Shown one piece after another: positions 17,732 to 26,791 of a DNA stretch of 64,000 nucleotides. This DNA is from Burkholderiales bacterium (lineage in GTDB: Bacteria > Pseudomonadota > Gammaproteobacteria > Burkholderiales > SG8-39). Each line of letters starts with the position of its first letter. Position 1 is the first letter of the stretch. The DNA is taken from NCBI GenBank assembly GCA_014860445.1, contig JACZJT010000003.1:1-64000 (forward strand), written 5' to 3'. A model generated the notes under the pieces. It was given only the letters and a program-made list of their open reading frames with translations. It had not been told where the DNA came from and ran no database searches. A program made the translations under genes and the position numbers.

Positions 17732-19045
17732 ATGATGGATTCACAAATAGCGCTCCCGCTAGCGCATCGCGTCAAAAGGCTGTCACACCTAGATATGCCC
17801 GGTGGGGGCCAGGTTATCGTTCAGGGCGACTACGCGTACATTGGGCATTTGCGCCCCCCGCGTGGAACCACGATCCTTGACGTATCCGACCCGAGGAAAC
17901 CCCGTGTGGTTTCCCAGATCGATGTTGTCGACCCATATATGCACAGCCATAAGGTTCGTGTGGTCGGCGACGTCATGATTACGAATTACGAACGCTATAA
18001 CTATCTATTCATGCGGAAGGCGGAGAGATTACGCTCAATAAGACGCGAATGGAATAAAAAAGGCGGGAACCTGCCGACTGTAGCCGAACTCGCCAAAGAA
18101 TTGTTCGTCGAGGAAGCGGACATCCCAAAACTGGAAGAAATGGCAGGCAGAGATTTTGAGCCTGGAGGATTCAAGATTTGGGACATTTCAGTAAAGGACA
18201 AACCTCGGCTCCTCGCTGATCAGCGTACATGGGGCCTAGGTGTCCATCGGTTCGACATGGACCGACACTACGCTTATATCTCAACAGAAATGGAGGGTTT
18301 TCACGGTAACATTCTTGTTATTTATGATATTCGAGAACCACGACGACCTACCGAAGTCTCGCGCTGGTGGATGCCAGGACAAAATGTGGCGGCCGGTGAA
18401 TTACCAACGTGGCGCGGCTTCGACAACCGCTTGCATCACACTTTACGCTACGGCGACCACCTCTATGCGAGTTGTTGGCACGCTGGAATACGCGTGATAA
18501 ACGTTGCGGACATTACACAGCCGAAGACTGTAGGTGAGTATAACTATCACCCGCCGTTTCCCGAGCCCACCCACACATTCATGCGCGTTCCATTCAAGAT
18601 CTTTGATCGCGACGTCGCAGTGGTGGTGGATGAAGAACATCAGCACGTTGATATGCGCAATGGTGAACGGCAGGCTGGTCAGCCTCACGCGGCCCTATGG
18701 GTGTTCGATATAAGCGACTTTAAGAATATGAAGCCACTGTCGAGCTTTCAGCTGGAAGAGTTAGATTCACCTTGGAGCCGTTCACGGGGCGGACGCTTTG
18801 GCGCGCATCAGTTTCAGGAGCATATGGAGGGCACGTTGCTCTACTGCACGTGGTTCACCGGCGGCCTCAGAATTATCGATATTGTTGACCCATTTAGGCC
18901 TAAGGAAGTGGGCTATTTCATTCCTCAGCCCGTTTCGGGGCAGGTTTGCCCGATGACCAATGATATAGACACCGACAGCCGCGGGCTCATTTATTTGCTC
19001 GATCGTTTTGCTGGTTTTGACATTCTCGAACTAGAGCGGGGCTAA
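17732..19045 (+). CDS. LVIVD-repeat beta-propeller protein
   Basis: A 437-residue protein with LVIVD repeats, which form a beta-propeller-like fold of unknown role. Repeat cores are seen as 'TTILDVSDPRKPRVVSQIDV', 'GFKIWDISVKDKPRLLADQR', 'LVIYDIREPRRPTEVSRWW', 'GIRVINVADITQPKTVGEYN', 'ALWVFDISDFKNMKPLSSF' and 'LRIIDIVDPFRPKEVGYFIP'. Conserved His residues occur in 'MHSHKV', 'DNRLHHTLRY' and 'GAHQFQEHM', suggesting metal binding. There is no signal peptide. Either of two adjacent ATGs could be the start. It sits with the flavoprotein and importer genes, as often seen in uncharacterised betaproteobacterial catabolic loci. Confidence 0.75.
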   Translation: MMDSQIALPLAHRVKRLSHLDMPGGGQVIVQGDYAYIGHLRPPRGTTILDVSDPRKPRVVSQIDVVDPYMHSHKVRVVGDVMITNYERYNYLFMRKAERLRSIRREWNKKGGNLPTVAELAKELFVEEADIPKLEEMAGRDFEPGGFKIWDISVKDKPRLLADQRTWGLGVHRFDMDRHYAYISTEMEGFHGNILVIYDIREPRRPTEVSRWWMPGQNVAAGELPTWRGFDNRLHHTLRYGDHLYASCWHAGIRVINVADITQPKTVGEYNYHPPFPEPTHTFMRVPFKIFDRDVAVVVDEEHQHVDMRNGERQAGQPHAALWVFDISDFKNMKPLSSFQLEELDSPWSRSRGGRFGAHQFQEHMEGTLLYCTWFTGGLRIIDIVDPFRPKEVGYFIPQPVSGQVCPMTNDIDTDSRGLIYLLDRFAGFDILELERG

Positions 19046-19227
19046 ATGATACAGACTGGAGGTGCGAAGCGGCGTACACAGGTTGCGCACTTTTTCGGCA
19101 AATCGAGTTTCGGTGGCGGCTTGGCTGGACATCTGAAGCCCAAACAGATGAGAAGACACTGCCTCGGTCGGGAGGTTTGTAATGGTGAAAGAGAGATTCG
19201 AGGGAAACTCGAGACGTTGGTTCGCCA

Positions 19228-19433
19228 GTGTGGTGTAACGGTCGGCCGGTCGTCGACGGCGTGGGTCACCGCAGTATGGGCCCGCTTGGGCACTCGTTTA
19301 GGCGCGCGTCAAGGTTTCTGCTCGTCCTATATATCTACCGCGGCATCATTCTCATTGGGTCAATTGGATCGGTACGTGAGGCGTTAACCAACGTCCTGAA
19401 GCGACGTCCCATCTATTACTCGGACATATAGAC
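19228..19433 (+). pseudogene. Possible C-terminal remnant of an ABC permease
   Basis: The frame ending at 19431 reads 'LLVLYIYRGIILIGSIGSVR' and ends '[11 protein letters not shown]'. This has the shape of the last membrane span and tail of SsuC-type permeases, which usually sit directly before the ATPase gene. Here the ATPase ATG follows 2 bp later. Upstream similarity is lost. The assignment is tentative. Confidence 0.35.
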
Positions 19434-19728
19434 ATGCAACCGAAGGTGGTACTGATCAACGTGACGCAGGAGTTTGGTGCAAAGGGTCGTGCCACGCCCA
19501 AGACCTCTGCGCTTGAGTCCGTGAGTCTGCATATTAACGAGCACGAAATTGTTGCTCTTGTCGGCCCCAGCGGCTGTGGCAAGAGCACCATACTGAATCT
19601 AATCGCCGGATTTCTTCGGCCGACGACCGGAAAGGTCTTAATGGATGGAGCGCCCGTTAGGAGTATCAGTCCAGAGCGCTTAGTTGTTTTTCAGGCGCCG
19701 GCGCTATTCCCTTGGCTGAGCGTACTTA

Positions 19729-20830
19729 CTCACCAGTCCGTAATATAGGCTACGGATGGAGCTTGAAAGAATGATCGTATTAGTTTCGGGTTGCGTTGCA
19801 CGGCGGCCAGTTCGGCATCAATGCGCTCGTCCAAGTGCTCGCCTGCCTGCAGTGGTCGTCGTGACGTGCCGGTGCGCTTGACGTGGCTCCACACCAGCTC
19901 GTCTGGATTGAGGTCGGGTGCGTAGCCGGGCAAGAAATGCAGAGTCAGTCGACCATGGGTGGAGTTCACATACTCGCGCACGAGTGCCTTCTTGTGCGCG
20001 GGCAAACTGTCGATGACCAAATGTACGGGCTTCTTGCGATGACGCATCATTCGCTTGAGCAGTTCGACAAACAACTCACCACTGAGCGCACCCTTGTACG
20101 TTTGAAACCAAAAGCCACCTCGCGCATTAACCGCCGAGGCTGCCGAGATCGATTGGCGTTGACCGGGGCGATGCACCACCGGCGTCTGGCCGCGTACGCC
20201 CCAAGTCTTGCCGTGTACCGAGTCGGCCCGAAAGCCCGACTCGTCCCAGAAGAATATTTGCGCGCCCTGGCGCTTCGCCTTAGAGACAATGGCCGGAAAG
20301 CTCTCGCGCTGCCACCGTTCGATAGCCTGCGGGTCACGCTGATAGGCGCGCTGCAGCGGCTTTTGTGGCGTGAGTCCCATTTTGGCCAGCAATCTCCCAA
20401 CCGCAGTGACTCCCATGTGCACACCGAACTTCTGTTTGATCAGGATAGAAACGATCTGACGCGTCCACAGCCCGAAGTCCAAGCCGTACTGAAGGGGATT
20501 GCGGCCGTTGATCCAGCGAAACACCTGGCGCTCTTGCGCCGGGGTGAGACTTCGTGGGCGCCCCGTGCCACGCGTGGAGCGCAACGCCTTGAGGCCGCGA
20601 CCGCGTCCGGCAGACGCATTCATCCATTTGTAGATCGTTGTGCGACAGAAACCAAACGAGGCGATAACCTTCGCAGGTTTTTCACCCTCGCGAATACGCT
20701 GAAACGCCATGCGGCGTATTTGCTCGAGCGTCTTGTGATCAAGGGTACGACCGTCAACCTTCATATCACATATGACCGGCATCGCGTTCATTCGTTCACG
20801 GAATGTAGCTTAAATTACGGACTGGTGAGT
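19729..20830. mobile_element. IS630 family insertion sequence, intact
   Basis: Perfect inverted ends: CTCACCAGTCCGTAAT at 19729-19744 and its complement at 20815-20830. They are flanked on both sides by the duplicated TA target (19727-19728 and 20831-20832). Including the TA and one further base the symmetry reaches 19 bp. Perfect ends suggest a recent insertion. Confidence 0.92.
19730..20791 (-). CDS. IS630 family transposase
   Basis: A 353-residue single-frame transposase. It has an N-terminal helix-turn-helix ('[20 protein letters not shown]'), a winged-helix region ('[20 protein letters not shown]'), and a DDE core with Asp in '[12 protein letters not shown]', Asp in '[13 protein letters not shown]' and Glu in '[16 protein letters not shown]'. 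All catalytic residues are intact. Its stop codon lies inside the left terminal repeat. It differs from the other IS630 in the window (5.1-6.2 kb), which is split into two frames. Confidence 0.92.
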   Translation of the reverse strand: MNAMPVICDMKVDGRTLDHKTLEQIRRMAFQRIREGEKPAKVIASFGFCRTTIYKWMNASAGRGRGLKALRSTRGTGRPRSLTPAQERQVFRWINGRNPLQYGLDFGLWTRQIVSILIKQKFGVHMGVTAVGRLLAKMGLTPQKPLQRAYQRDPQAIERWQRESFPAIVSKAKRQGAQIFFWDESGFRADSVHGKTWGVRGQTPVVHRPGQRQSISAASAVNARGGFWFQTYKGALSGELFVELLKRMMRHRKKPVHLVIDSLPAHKKALVREYVNSTHGRLTLHFLPGYAPDLNPDELVWSHVKRTGTSRRPLQAGEHLDERIDAELAAVQRNPKLIRSFFQAPSVAYITDW

Positions 20831-21595
20831 AACAACGTTACGATTGGCCCGCGTATGCGAGGCATCCGATCCGGACAGTATTTACCCTTGGCGCGTCGCA
20901 TCATAGAAGACGTTGTCAGCATTTCTTGGTCATTTTCCGTACCAACTTTCTGGAGGTATGCGGCAACGTGTTCAGATCGCGCGAGCGCTGGTGAATGATC
21001 CCGAGGTCCTCTTACTTGATGAGCCGTTTGGGGCGCTGGATGCGCAGACGCGACTGGAGATGCAGGAAATGCTGCTCAAAATCTGGAGTCACTACAACGC
21101 GACGATACTCTTCATTACGCACGACGTGGAAGAGGCGCTGTTTCTCTCTGATCGCACGTATGTCCTTTGCGCGAGACCAGGTCGCGTATATCGCGAGGTA
21201 AAAGTGCCATTTCGAAGACCACGCGAGTATTCGATATTCGGTGACGAACATTTTGCGCGACTAAAGTCTGAAATCTTAACAAGCTTGCATCAGCATGTAT
21301 CGAACCGAGAGATATCTGACAGTGACTGAGGGGATCGCAGTGTCAGTCGAGATGCCGTTGAGACGGATTGTTGGATTGTGTAGCTGGGCGAGCGTCGCTG
21401 GAAATGCTGGGGTCCTAGCGTACACGCACGTCTGTCCGATGCCGGCATCGACGTTCTGTGATTTTGCGGAATACACGATCTCCACTCGCGGCCCTGTGAA
21501 TCGGGGCGGTGGCCTGACATGTAGGGCCAATGGGCTGATGCCATCCTGGATTTGGGAGCAACAATGTCGCGTGGAGTGAAGAAAGAGGGGTCGAA

Positions 21596-22894
21596 ATGAC
21601 ATCAAGTGAAGGCATGGGGCGACAAGAGGAAGTCGTTCGAGCTCTTGTGCTGAAGGCAAATGAACGTGCAGCTGCGAGTGGCCGCGAGAGGCTTAGGAAT
21701 TTCCGTTTCTTATGGCGCCTCGGTGGTGTTTCCATTTGGTTCAACGTCGTGGAAGGGCAGATAGTCCAATTCGAGTTCTCCCCCGGAATAGGGTACTCCT
21801 GGGATTTTGCGATCGGCGCACCAGACAAAGTATGGATGGAATTCTTGCGCTCGGTGCCCAAGGCACCGTATCACCATCTATTTGGCATGTGGGCACGTGA
21901 ACCAACCTTTGTAATTGACGGGAACCGCGAAATTCTTGTGCAGAACGCGGCATGGTTGAATGAGATGATGCGGATCGCAAGGGGAGTCTGGAACGAAGGT
22001 AACCCGCGGGGTGAAGGATATGAGCATCGGCTGAAGGTAGGGGATAGACCGAAAGAGCGCATTAGTGGAGGGTATTGGCGTATTCCGATTAATGGCGAGG
22101 TCTGCCGCATATATATAGAAGAGGCCGGCCAGGGACGCGATCTTCTGCTTCTTCATACAGCAGGGTCGGATACGCGTCAGTTTTACCATCTGCTCAATAG
22201 CGATCTATTGGCGTCGAATTGGAGAATGATCGCCTTTGATATGCCAGGTCATGGCAAGAGCCTTCCACCGCCTTCCTGGCGCAATAAGGAGTACCGCCTT
22301 ACAGGAGCCGCATATCTCGACACTGTCTTAGCGGTGATGGAGTGCCTCGATCTCAGGCGGCCGGTCGTGTTTGGTTGCTCTATGGCTGGAGCACTGTGCC
22401 TTCAATTGGCATATCGTTACCCATCACGTTGCCGAGCCGTCATCGCATGTGAGGCTGCCGACCAGATTCCAGCGCGCTTGACTGATTGGTTAAGACATCC
22501 GCGTGTAGATAGCGCGGAATTTGCGCCAGAGTGGATAGATGGGCTGATATCACCATTGAGCCCCGACATGTTTCGCCGCGAGATTCTTTGGGAATACTCT
22601 CAAGCCGCTGCTGGTGTGTTCTACGGGGACGTCGCGTACTACAGCGGCGAATTCGCCATCTCTTCGGAATTAGGCCGGATCGACACGGATAAGTGCCCAA
22701 TCTATCTTCTTACCGGCGAATATGACTATTCCTGCACGCCCGCAATGTCGCGCGCGACGGCGGAGAGGATCAAGGGCGCACATTTTACGGAGATGAAGGG
22801 ACTAGGCCATTTCCCAATGGCAGAGAATCCGGAGGGCTTCATGTCATATATGTTGCCTATCTTGGCGGAGATCCGTACTCGTGACGCAGAATGA
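21596..22894 (+). CDS. Alpha/beta hydrolase with a ~150-residue N-terminal domain
   Basis: A 432-residue protein. From about residue 155 it is an alpha/beta hydrolase: oxyanion-side 'LLLLHTAGSDTRQF', 'IAFDMPGHGKSLPPP', nucleophile Ser in 'VVFGCSMAGALCLQLA', acid in 'IYLLTGEYDYSCTP', and His in 'MKGLGHFPMAENPEGF'. The N-terminal part ('FRFLWRLGGVSIWFNVVEGQ', 'LRSVPKAPYHHLFGMW') is unlike standard hydrolases and may be a sterol-carrier-like lid or binding domain. It may belong to the same catabolic locus as the broken importer. The substrate is unknown. Confidence 0.75.
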   Translation: MTSSEGMGRQEEVVRALVLKANERAAASGRERLRNFRFLWRLGGVSIWFNVVEGQIVQFEFSPGIGYSWDFAIGAPDKVWMEFLRSVPKAPYHHLFGMWAREPTFVIDGNREILVQNAAWLNEMMRIARGVWNEGNPRGEGYEHRLKVGDRPKERISGGYWRIPINGEVCRIYIEEAGQGRDLLLLHTAGSDTRQFYHLLNSDLLASNWRMIAFDMPGHGKSLPPPSWRNKEYRLTGAAYLDTVLAVMECLDLRRPVVFGCSMAGALCLQLAYRYPSRCRAVIACEAADQIPARLTDWLRHPRVDSAEFAPEWIDGLISPLSPDMFRREILWEYSQAAAGVFYGDVAYYSGEFAISSELGRIDTDKCPIYLLTGEYDYSCTPAMSRATAERIKGAHFTEMKGLGHFPMAENPEGFMSYMLPILAEIRTRDAE

Positions 22895-23021
22895 TTTGCC
22901 GTGGATTCTTGTGGATCGAGGTCTAGTGACTTCGGAAATGCCTCATTTAAAGGGGGAATGACGCTATGCGGTTTTACGCGAACTATGTTGGTGGCCGCTG
23001 GGTTGGAGATGGGAACCTCCT

Positions 23022-23702
23022 ATGAAAGCTCTCATGCGCCGCATCACAACAATCACGGGGTGCATCGTGCTTACCGCCTGCGCGAGCGGTTTTCAACAGT
23101 TCTACAAGCCATTTGTTGATGCGAGAACGATTCCAGGCGTTCAATTGCTTGGTAACGGGGAAACGCCAAAGGTCTATTCATCCAACGATCTGCAACGCGA
23201 TATCAGGGTCGCGAAATCGAAGGGATATTGGCCGATAGGCGCTTCATCCTTCAATGGACAGCTGGAATCTGAACAAGCCGTGATCAATCAAGCCAAAGCG
23301 GTTGGAGCGGTTCTTGTCTTAGTCAACTCGAAGTTCGCTGAGTCCAGAACCATTACGACCCCGCTCTTTCTGCCAAACAACCAGACCACCTACAATTCGG
23401 GCTATATCAATGGAACATATGGCAGCGCGAACTACTATGGCACCAGCACGACATACGGCACAACTGTCGTGCCGCTCACCACGACGCAGCAACGATACGA
23501 TCAAAGCGCCGTGTTCTTCGTGAAGATGACTAGGAAGCTGCGCGCCGGAATATACCTCGTCGATCTATCACCTGAGATCAGAGCCAAATTGGAACGAAAC
23601 GTAGGCGCTATGATCGATGTTGTTGTGGAAGATACTCCAGCTTTTGTAGCCAACGTCCTACCCGGTGACATCCTTATCGAGATAAACGTAAGCGATCAAT
23701 AG
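23022..23702 (+). pseudogene. PDZ-like lipoprotein, C-terminus cut by IS66
   Basis: The frame codes for 226 residues, starting with a lipoprotein signal ('TTITGCIVLTAC', lipobox Cys near residue 20). The middle is rich in Tyr, Thr, Asn and Gly ('TYNSGYINGTYGSANYYG'). The end, 'VVVEDTPAFVANVLPGDILI', resembles the substrate-binding part of a PDZ domain. The last residues and stop codon come from the IS66 end starting at 23688, so the natural C-terminus is lost. It is likely an outer-membrane- or periplasm-facing protein. Its continuation is not found on the far side of the IS66. Confidence 0.65.
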
Positions 23703-23748
23703 ACTCCGTTCTTGCCGAGGCGTAATGATTGTGCTTGACAGAGGAAGA

Positions 23749-25314
23749 CTACTTCGAGGCGAGGGCGATGCGCCAGGGCAGCAACGCCTCGTAGTCCTCG
23801 AGGCGCGTTGCCTTGGGCAGCGCCACGAACAGCGCGCACAGGTACTGGTAGGGTTCGATGCCGTTGGCCTTGGCAGTTTCGATCAAGGAGTACAGGTTGG
23901 CGCTGGCGGTCGCGCCGCCGACGGTGTCGGCGAACAGCCAGTTGCGCCGACCGACCACGAAGGGCCGGATCGCGTTCTCGCAGGCGTTGTTGTCTATCGG
24001 AAAGCTCCCATCATCGACGAAGCGCACCAGCTTGGGCCACTGCTCGGACAGGTAGTGCAGCGCCTGGCCGAGCAGACTGCCCGGCAACACGCTGTGCAGG
24101 TGCGTGAGCAACAACGCCTGGATGCAGGCGAGCGCCGGACGGCTGCGTTCGTGGCGCAAGTGCAGCCGCTCCTTGACGTCGAGATCGCGCGCTGCGGCCT
24201 CAATGGCATAGAGCGCGCCGATCGCGGCGATGAACTGGGCCGCCGGCTGCACGCTCGCGCGCGCCGCTTTGGGCAGCGCTGCTTCGGCCTCCACAAAGCG
24301 GCGTCGCGCGTGCGCCCAGCAGCCCAAGTGCACAAGCCCATAGGTCTTCGCCACGTTCGCATACACTTCATAGCCGTCGGTGACCAACGCCCCGTGCGCA
24401 CCCTCATAGAGTCGCCGCGCAGTTTCGGCACTTCGGCTTGGCGCATAGGTAAAGAGCCGGATCGGTGGACCGCTGCCGCTCATTTGCGCCCACAGGTAGC
24501 TTTTTTGCTGTGCGGAACGGCCCGGTTCCTTGAGCACCTGCAGCTCGGTCTCGTCCCCGTGAATGATTTCGGCATCGAGCAATTGATCACGCAGCAAGTT
24601 GATGACCGGCTGCACCGCGGCGCCTACGCGCACGAGACTGCCGGCGAGCGTGTTGCGCGACAGATCGCCGCCGAAGCGCCCGAGCAGGGCCGCCTGCCGG
24701 TACAGTGGCAACGCATCCTGGTACTTGGCCGTGGCTACCCAGGCCAGCGCCGACTCGGTAAGCAGGCCCTTGGGGATCAGCCGCAGCGGCGCGGCCGCGA
24801 TGCGCAGCGCCTGATCGCAGCACGGGCAGGCGTACTTCACGCGCTCGTGGCGGATGACGCGCACCTGGGCGGGAACGATGTCCAGTTGCTCGCTCGCCTC
24901 GACGCCGATTTCTTCGAGCCGCGCGCCGTCGTTCGGGCAGATGCGCTCGGCTTCAGACAACTCATGGCGGATCACTTCGCGTGGCAGCGCCGGATCGAGC
25001 GGCTTTCTGCCGCGCTTGGCGCGGCGGTGCGCCGGGACCTCTACGGTGTCCTCGGGTGCGGCCTCGGCCGGGACCGGCGTAGGGGCGAGTGCTTCGATTT
25101 CGTTGAAGAGCAAATCCTTCTGCTCGCTGCCGCGCGCCTCAGACTTGGCGGCAAAGAGCCTGCGCATGAATGCATTGAGCCGCTCTTTGAGCAGATAGCG
25201 CTCGGTGCGCACGATGCGCAACTTGCCGCGCAGCGCTTCACGTTCGCTTTCGCTGCGCGCAAGTTGATCGCGCAGTTGGTGCAGTTCTTCCTCGTTGTTC
25301 GTGAGCGCGTGCAT
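23749..25314 (-). CDS. tnpC: IS66 family transposase TnpC
   Basis: A 521-residue transposase. It has an N-terminal coiled coil ('EEELHQLRDQLARSESEREA'), a zinc-binding segment ('ICPNDGARL' ... 'YACPCCDQALRI'), and the IS66 catalytic core with 'IIHGDETELQVLKEPG' (Asp), 'ALVTDGYEVYANVAK' (Asp) and 'NNACENAIRPFVVGRRNWLF' (Glu). Full length and uninterrupted. Confidence 0.93.
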   Translation of the reverse strand: MHALTNNEEELHQLRDQLARSESEREALRGKLRIVRTERYLLKERLNAFMRRLFAAKSEARGSEQKDLLFNEIEALAPTPVPAEAAPEDTVEVPAHRRAKRGRKPLDPALPREVIRHELSEAERICPNDGARLEEIGVEASEQLDIVPAQVRVIRHERVKYACPCCDQALRIAAAPLRLIPKGLLTESALAWVATAKYQDALPLYRQAALLGRFGGDLSRNTLAGSLVRVGAAVQPVINLLRDQLLDAEIIHGDETELQVLKEPGRSAQQKSYLWAQMSGSGPPIRLFTYAPSRSAETARRLYEGAHGALVTDGYEVYANVAKTYGLVHLGCWAHARRRFVEAEAALPKAARASVQPAAQFIAAIGALYAIEAAARDLDVKERLHLRHERSRPALACIQALLLTHLHSVLPGSLLGQALHYLSEQWPKLVRFVDDGSFPIDNNACENAIRPFVVGRRNWLFADTVGGATASANLYSLIETAKANGIEPYQYLCALFVALPKATRLEDYEALLPWRIALASK

Positions 25315-25386
25315 TGTCTTCTTAGACTACAGCGTCTCATGCGCGTTCACACGAGGCGAACAATTTTTACTCGTGAATGCTTCGCT

Positions 25387-25743
25387 TCAACTTGCGCGTC
25401 GATACCTCAGAACTTGGTGAGCGCGCATCGCCTCAAGGTCGATGCCATCGAGCAGCCAATGCAACTGCTCGATCGTCAATTCGATCACCGCCTCGCCGGC
25501 GCGCGGCCACACAAACCGCTCGGACTCCAGGCGCTTCAACAGCAGCCAGAAGCCGTTTGTCTCCCAGCCCAGAATCTTCACTCGGTCGCGCCGACGGTTG
25601 CTGAACACGTACAGCGCCGCTGCAAATGGATCGAGTCCGAGGGCTTGTTCCACCAGCGCAGCAAGCCCGTTGATACTCTTTCGAAAGTCCACCGCTTCGC
25701 GGTGCACGTACACCGCGAGCCGTGCATCGAACCGGAACATCAT
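25387..25743 (-). CDS. tnpB: IS66 accessory protein TnpB
   Basis: A 118-residue member of the IS66 Orf2 family with the hallmark 'REAVDFRKSINGLAALVEQ', 'ALYVFSNRRRDRVKILGWE' and 'NGFWLLLKRLESERFVWP'. It is needed with TnpA for IS66 transposition. Its start overlaps the end of tnpA (ATGA). Confidence 0.93.
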   Translation of the reverse strand: MMFRFDARLAVYVHREAVDFRKSINGLAALVEQALGLDPFAAALYVFSNRRRDRVKILGWETNGFWLLLKRLESERFVWPRAGEAVIELTIEQLHWLLDGIDLEAMRAHQVLRYRRAS

Positions 25744-26084
25744 CGCCTCGCCAGAGTTTCGATCGCCGCCACGAGCTGCCGCGCATCGGCCGACATCAAC
25801 TCCAGCTTCACCCCGTTGGGCAACTGTGCCCGCAGTCGCGACGACGACCCGCCAGAGGGTATCTCCGGCGCCAAGAGTTTCACCGTTGCGAATCCTGATT
25901 GCGGCGCCCGCAGCCGCCGCTCCACACCCGGCTTGCTACCCACACTTCGCAGCATCTGCCGCGCCGCGTACAGTGTGTGCCGCGACAGACCGCGGCTACG
26001 CGCGTACTCGGTCAGTGACTTGCCCTCGCGCTTGGCCGCCTGCAAATGCGGCCCCCAGCGATCCAGATTGACTTTGCTGCTCAT
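25740..26084 (-). CDS. tnpA: IS66 accessory protein TnpA
   Basis: A 114-residue IS66 Orf1-type protein with an N-terminal helix-turn-helix ('GKSLTEYARSRGLSRHTLYA') that probably binds DNA. First gene of the IS66 operon, coupled to tnpB. Confidence 0.88.
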   Translation of the reverse strand: MSSKVNLDRWGPHLQAAKREGKSLTEYARSRGLSRHTLYAARQMLRSVGSKPGVERRLRAPQSGFATVKLLAPEIPSGGSSSRLRAQLPNGVKLELMSADARQLVAAIETLARR

Positions 26085-26170
26085 CTCGCGCTCCTTGGTC
26101 CAACGAAGAAGCGCGTATAGATACGCGAATTACTCCGCGTGCGGAAGAACGTGGTCTATTGATCGCTTAC

Positions 26171-26791
26171 GAAGCAACAACGAAAACACGTGTAGACCGC
26201 CTGGTGCCGTCAGGTCGAGTCATGCGCGGCGACCTACATAGCTGGCGACAGGCGAGCGGACTCGCCTTGATCCTTCTGATCCGCACTACTTCGCCAAAGT
26301 CGGCGCGGCTGCCCATGATTTCCGCTTCCTTGCGCATCATGCGGTAGCGCTCCAGTGCCGGCGTCTTCTTACACAGACTGAATTCATGCTCGGCCGCACA
26401 CAATGCACACTCCAGGTCGGAAATGTCCGCGCATGCCACGCGCCTGATCGGGTCGGGTGTCGCCCGCTTCAGAATCCGATCCGCTCTATCGGTGTCTCCA
26501 TCGGTCGAGCGGCCATCGATGTAAAGCTGGCTTGAGATTCATATTCCCTCTTCGCTGGCTAGTCGCCGGAACGGTTACTTTCCTTTCTCCAGGGATATCC
26601 CGCGCAAATATTATTTCATGACCGTCCAGTTTTCTCTGGAATACGGACCTTCGGCGTATTTCGATAAGAGCCTAACGTATGGAACCTGCTGAGTACTCAT
26701 GTTTTTGTTTTCGCCCGTGCGCGTCATTGCGCCGTTGGAATGCAATCAGCCGTTCTGCATAGAGGTGGTCCCACGAAATCGGACAGGGTTC
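26171..26791. other. Region after IS66, mostly non-coding, with a repeat and a weak short frame
   Basis: The first ~50 bp (26171-26222) resemble 37793-37845 (GAAGCAACNACGAAAAC, then CCGTCAGG in both). On the minus strand a frame from GTG at 26439 reads 'VACADISDLECALCAAEHEF' and 'ERYRMMRKEAEIMGSRADFG', about 60 plausible residues with no recognised family. It could be the 5' part of a gene cut by the IS66. Nothing else is supported. Confidence 0.35.

Larger units (their letters stand above)
19434..21329 (+). pseudogene. ABC transporter ATPase (SsuB/TauB-like), split by IS630 and frameshifted
   Basis: The N-terminal half (19434-19728) has Walker A 'GPSGCGKST' and ends in 'FPWLSVL'. After the insertion sequence, reading resumes at 20831 with 'VSNNVTIGPRMRGI'. 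A frameshift then falls at about 20918 before 'LSAFLGHFPYQLSGGMRQR' (signature), 'EVLLLDEPFGALD' (Walker B) and 'ILFITHDVEEA' (switch His). Removing the IS630 and one TA restores the first junction but not the later frameshift. So the gene carries two independent lesions. Confidence 0.9.
23688..26170. mobile_element. IS66 family insertion sequence, complete
   Basis: The ends read GTAAGCGATCAATAGAC inward from the left (23688) and GTAAGCGATCAATAGAC inward from the right (26170), identical over the first 17 bp. The interior contains tnpA, tnpB and tnpC in standard leftward order. The 8-bp flanks (AGATAAAC left, GAAGCAAC right) do not match, so the usual target duplication is absent. Confidence 0.92.

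Noticed and set aside
23725-26241. Very long open frame opposite the IS66 genes
   Set aside because: It is the antisense of tnpC, tnpB and tnpA; high GC keeps stops rare on the other strand. The sense proteins match IS66 families in full.
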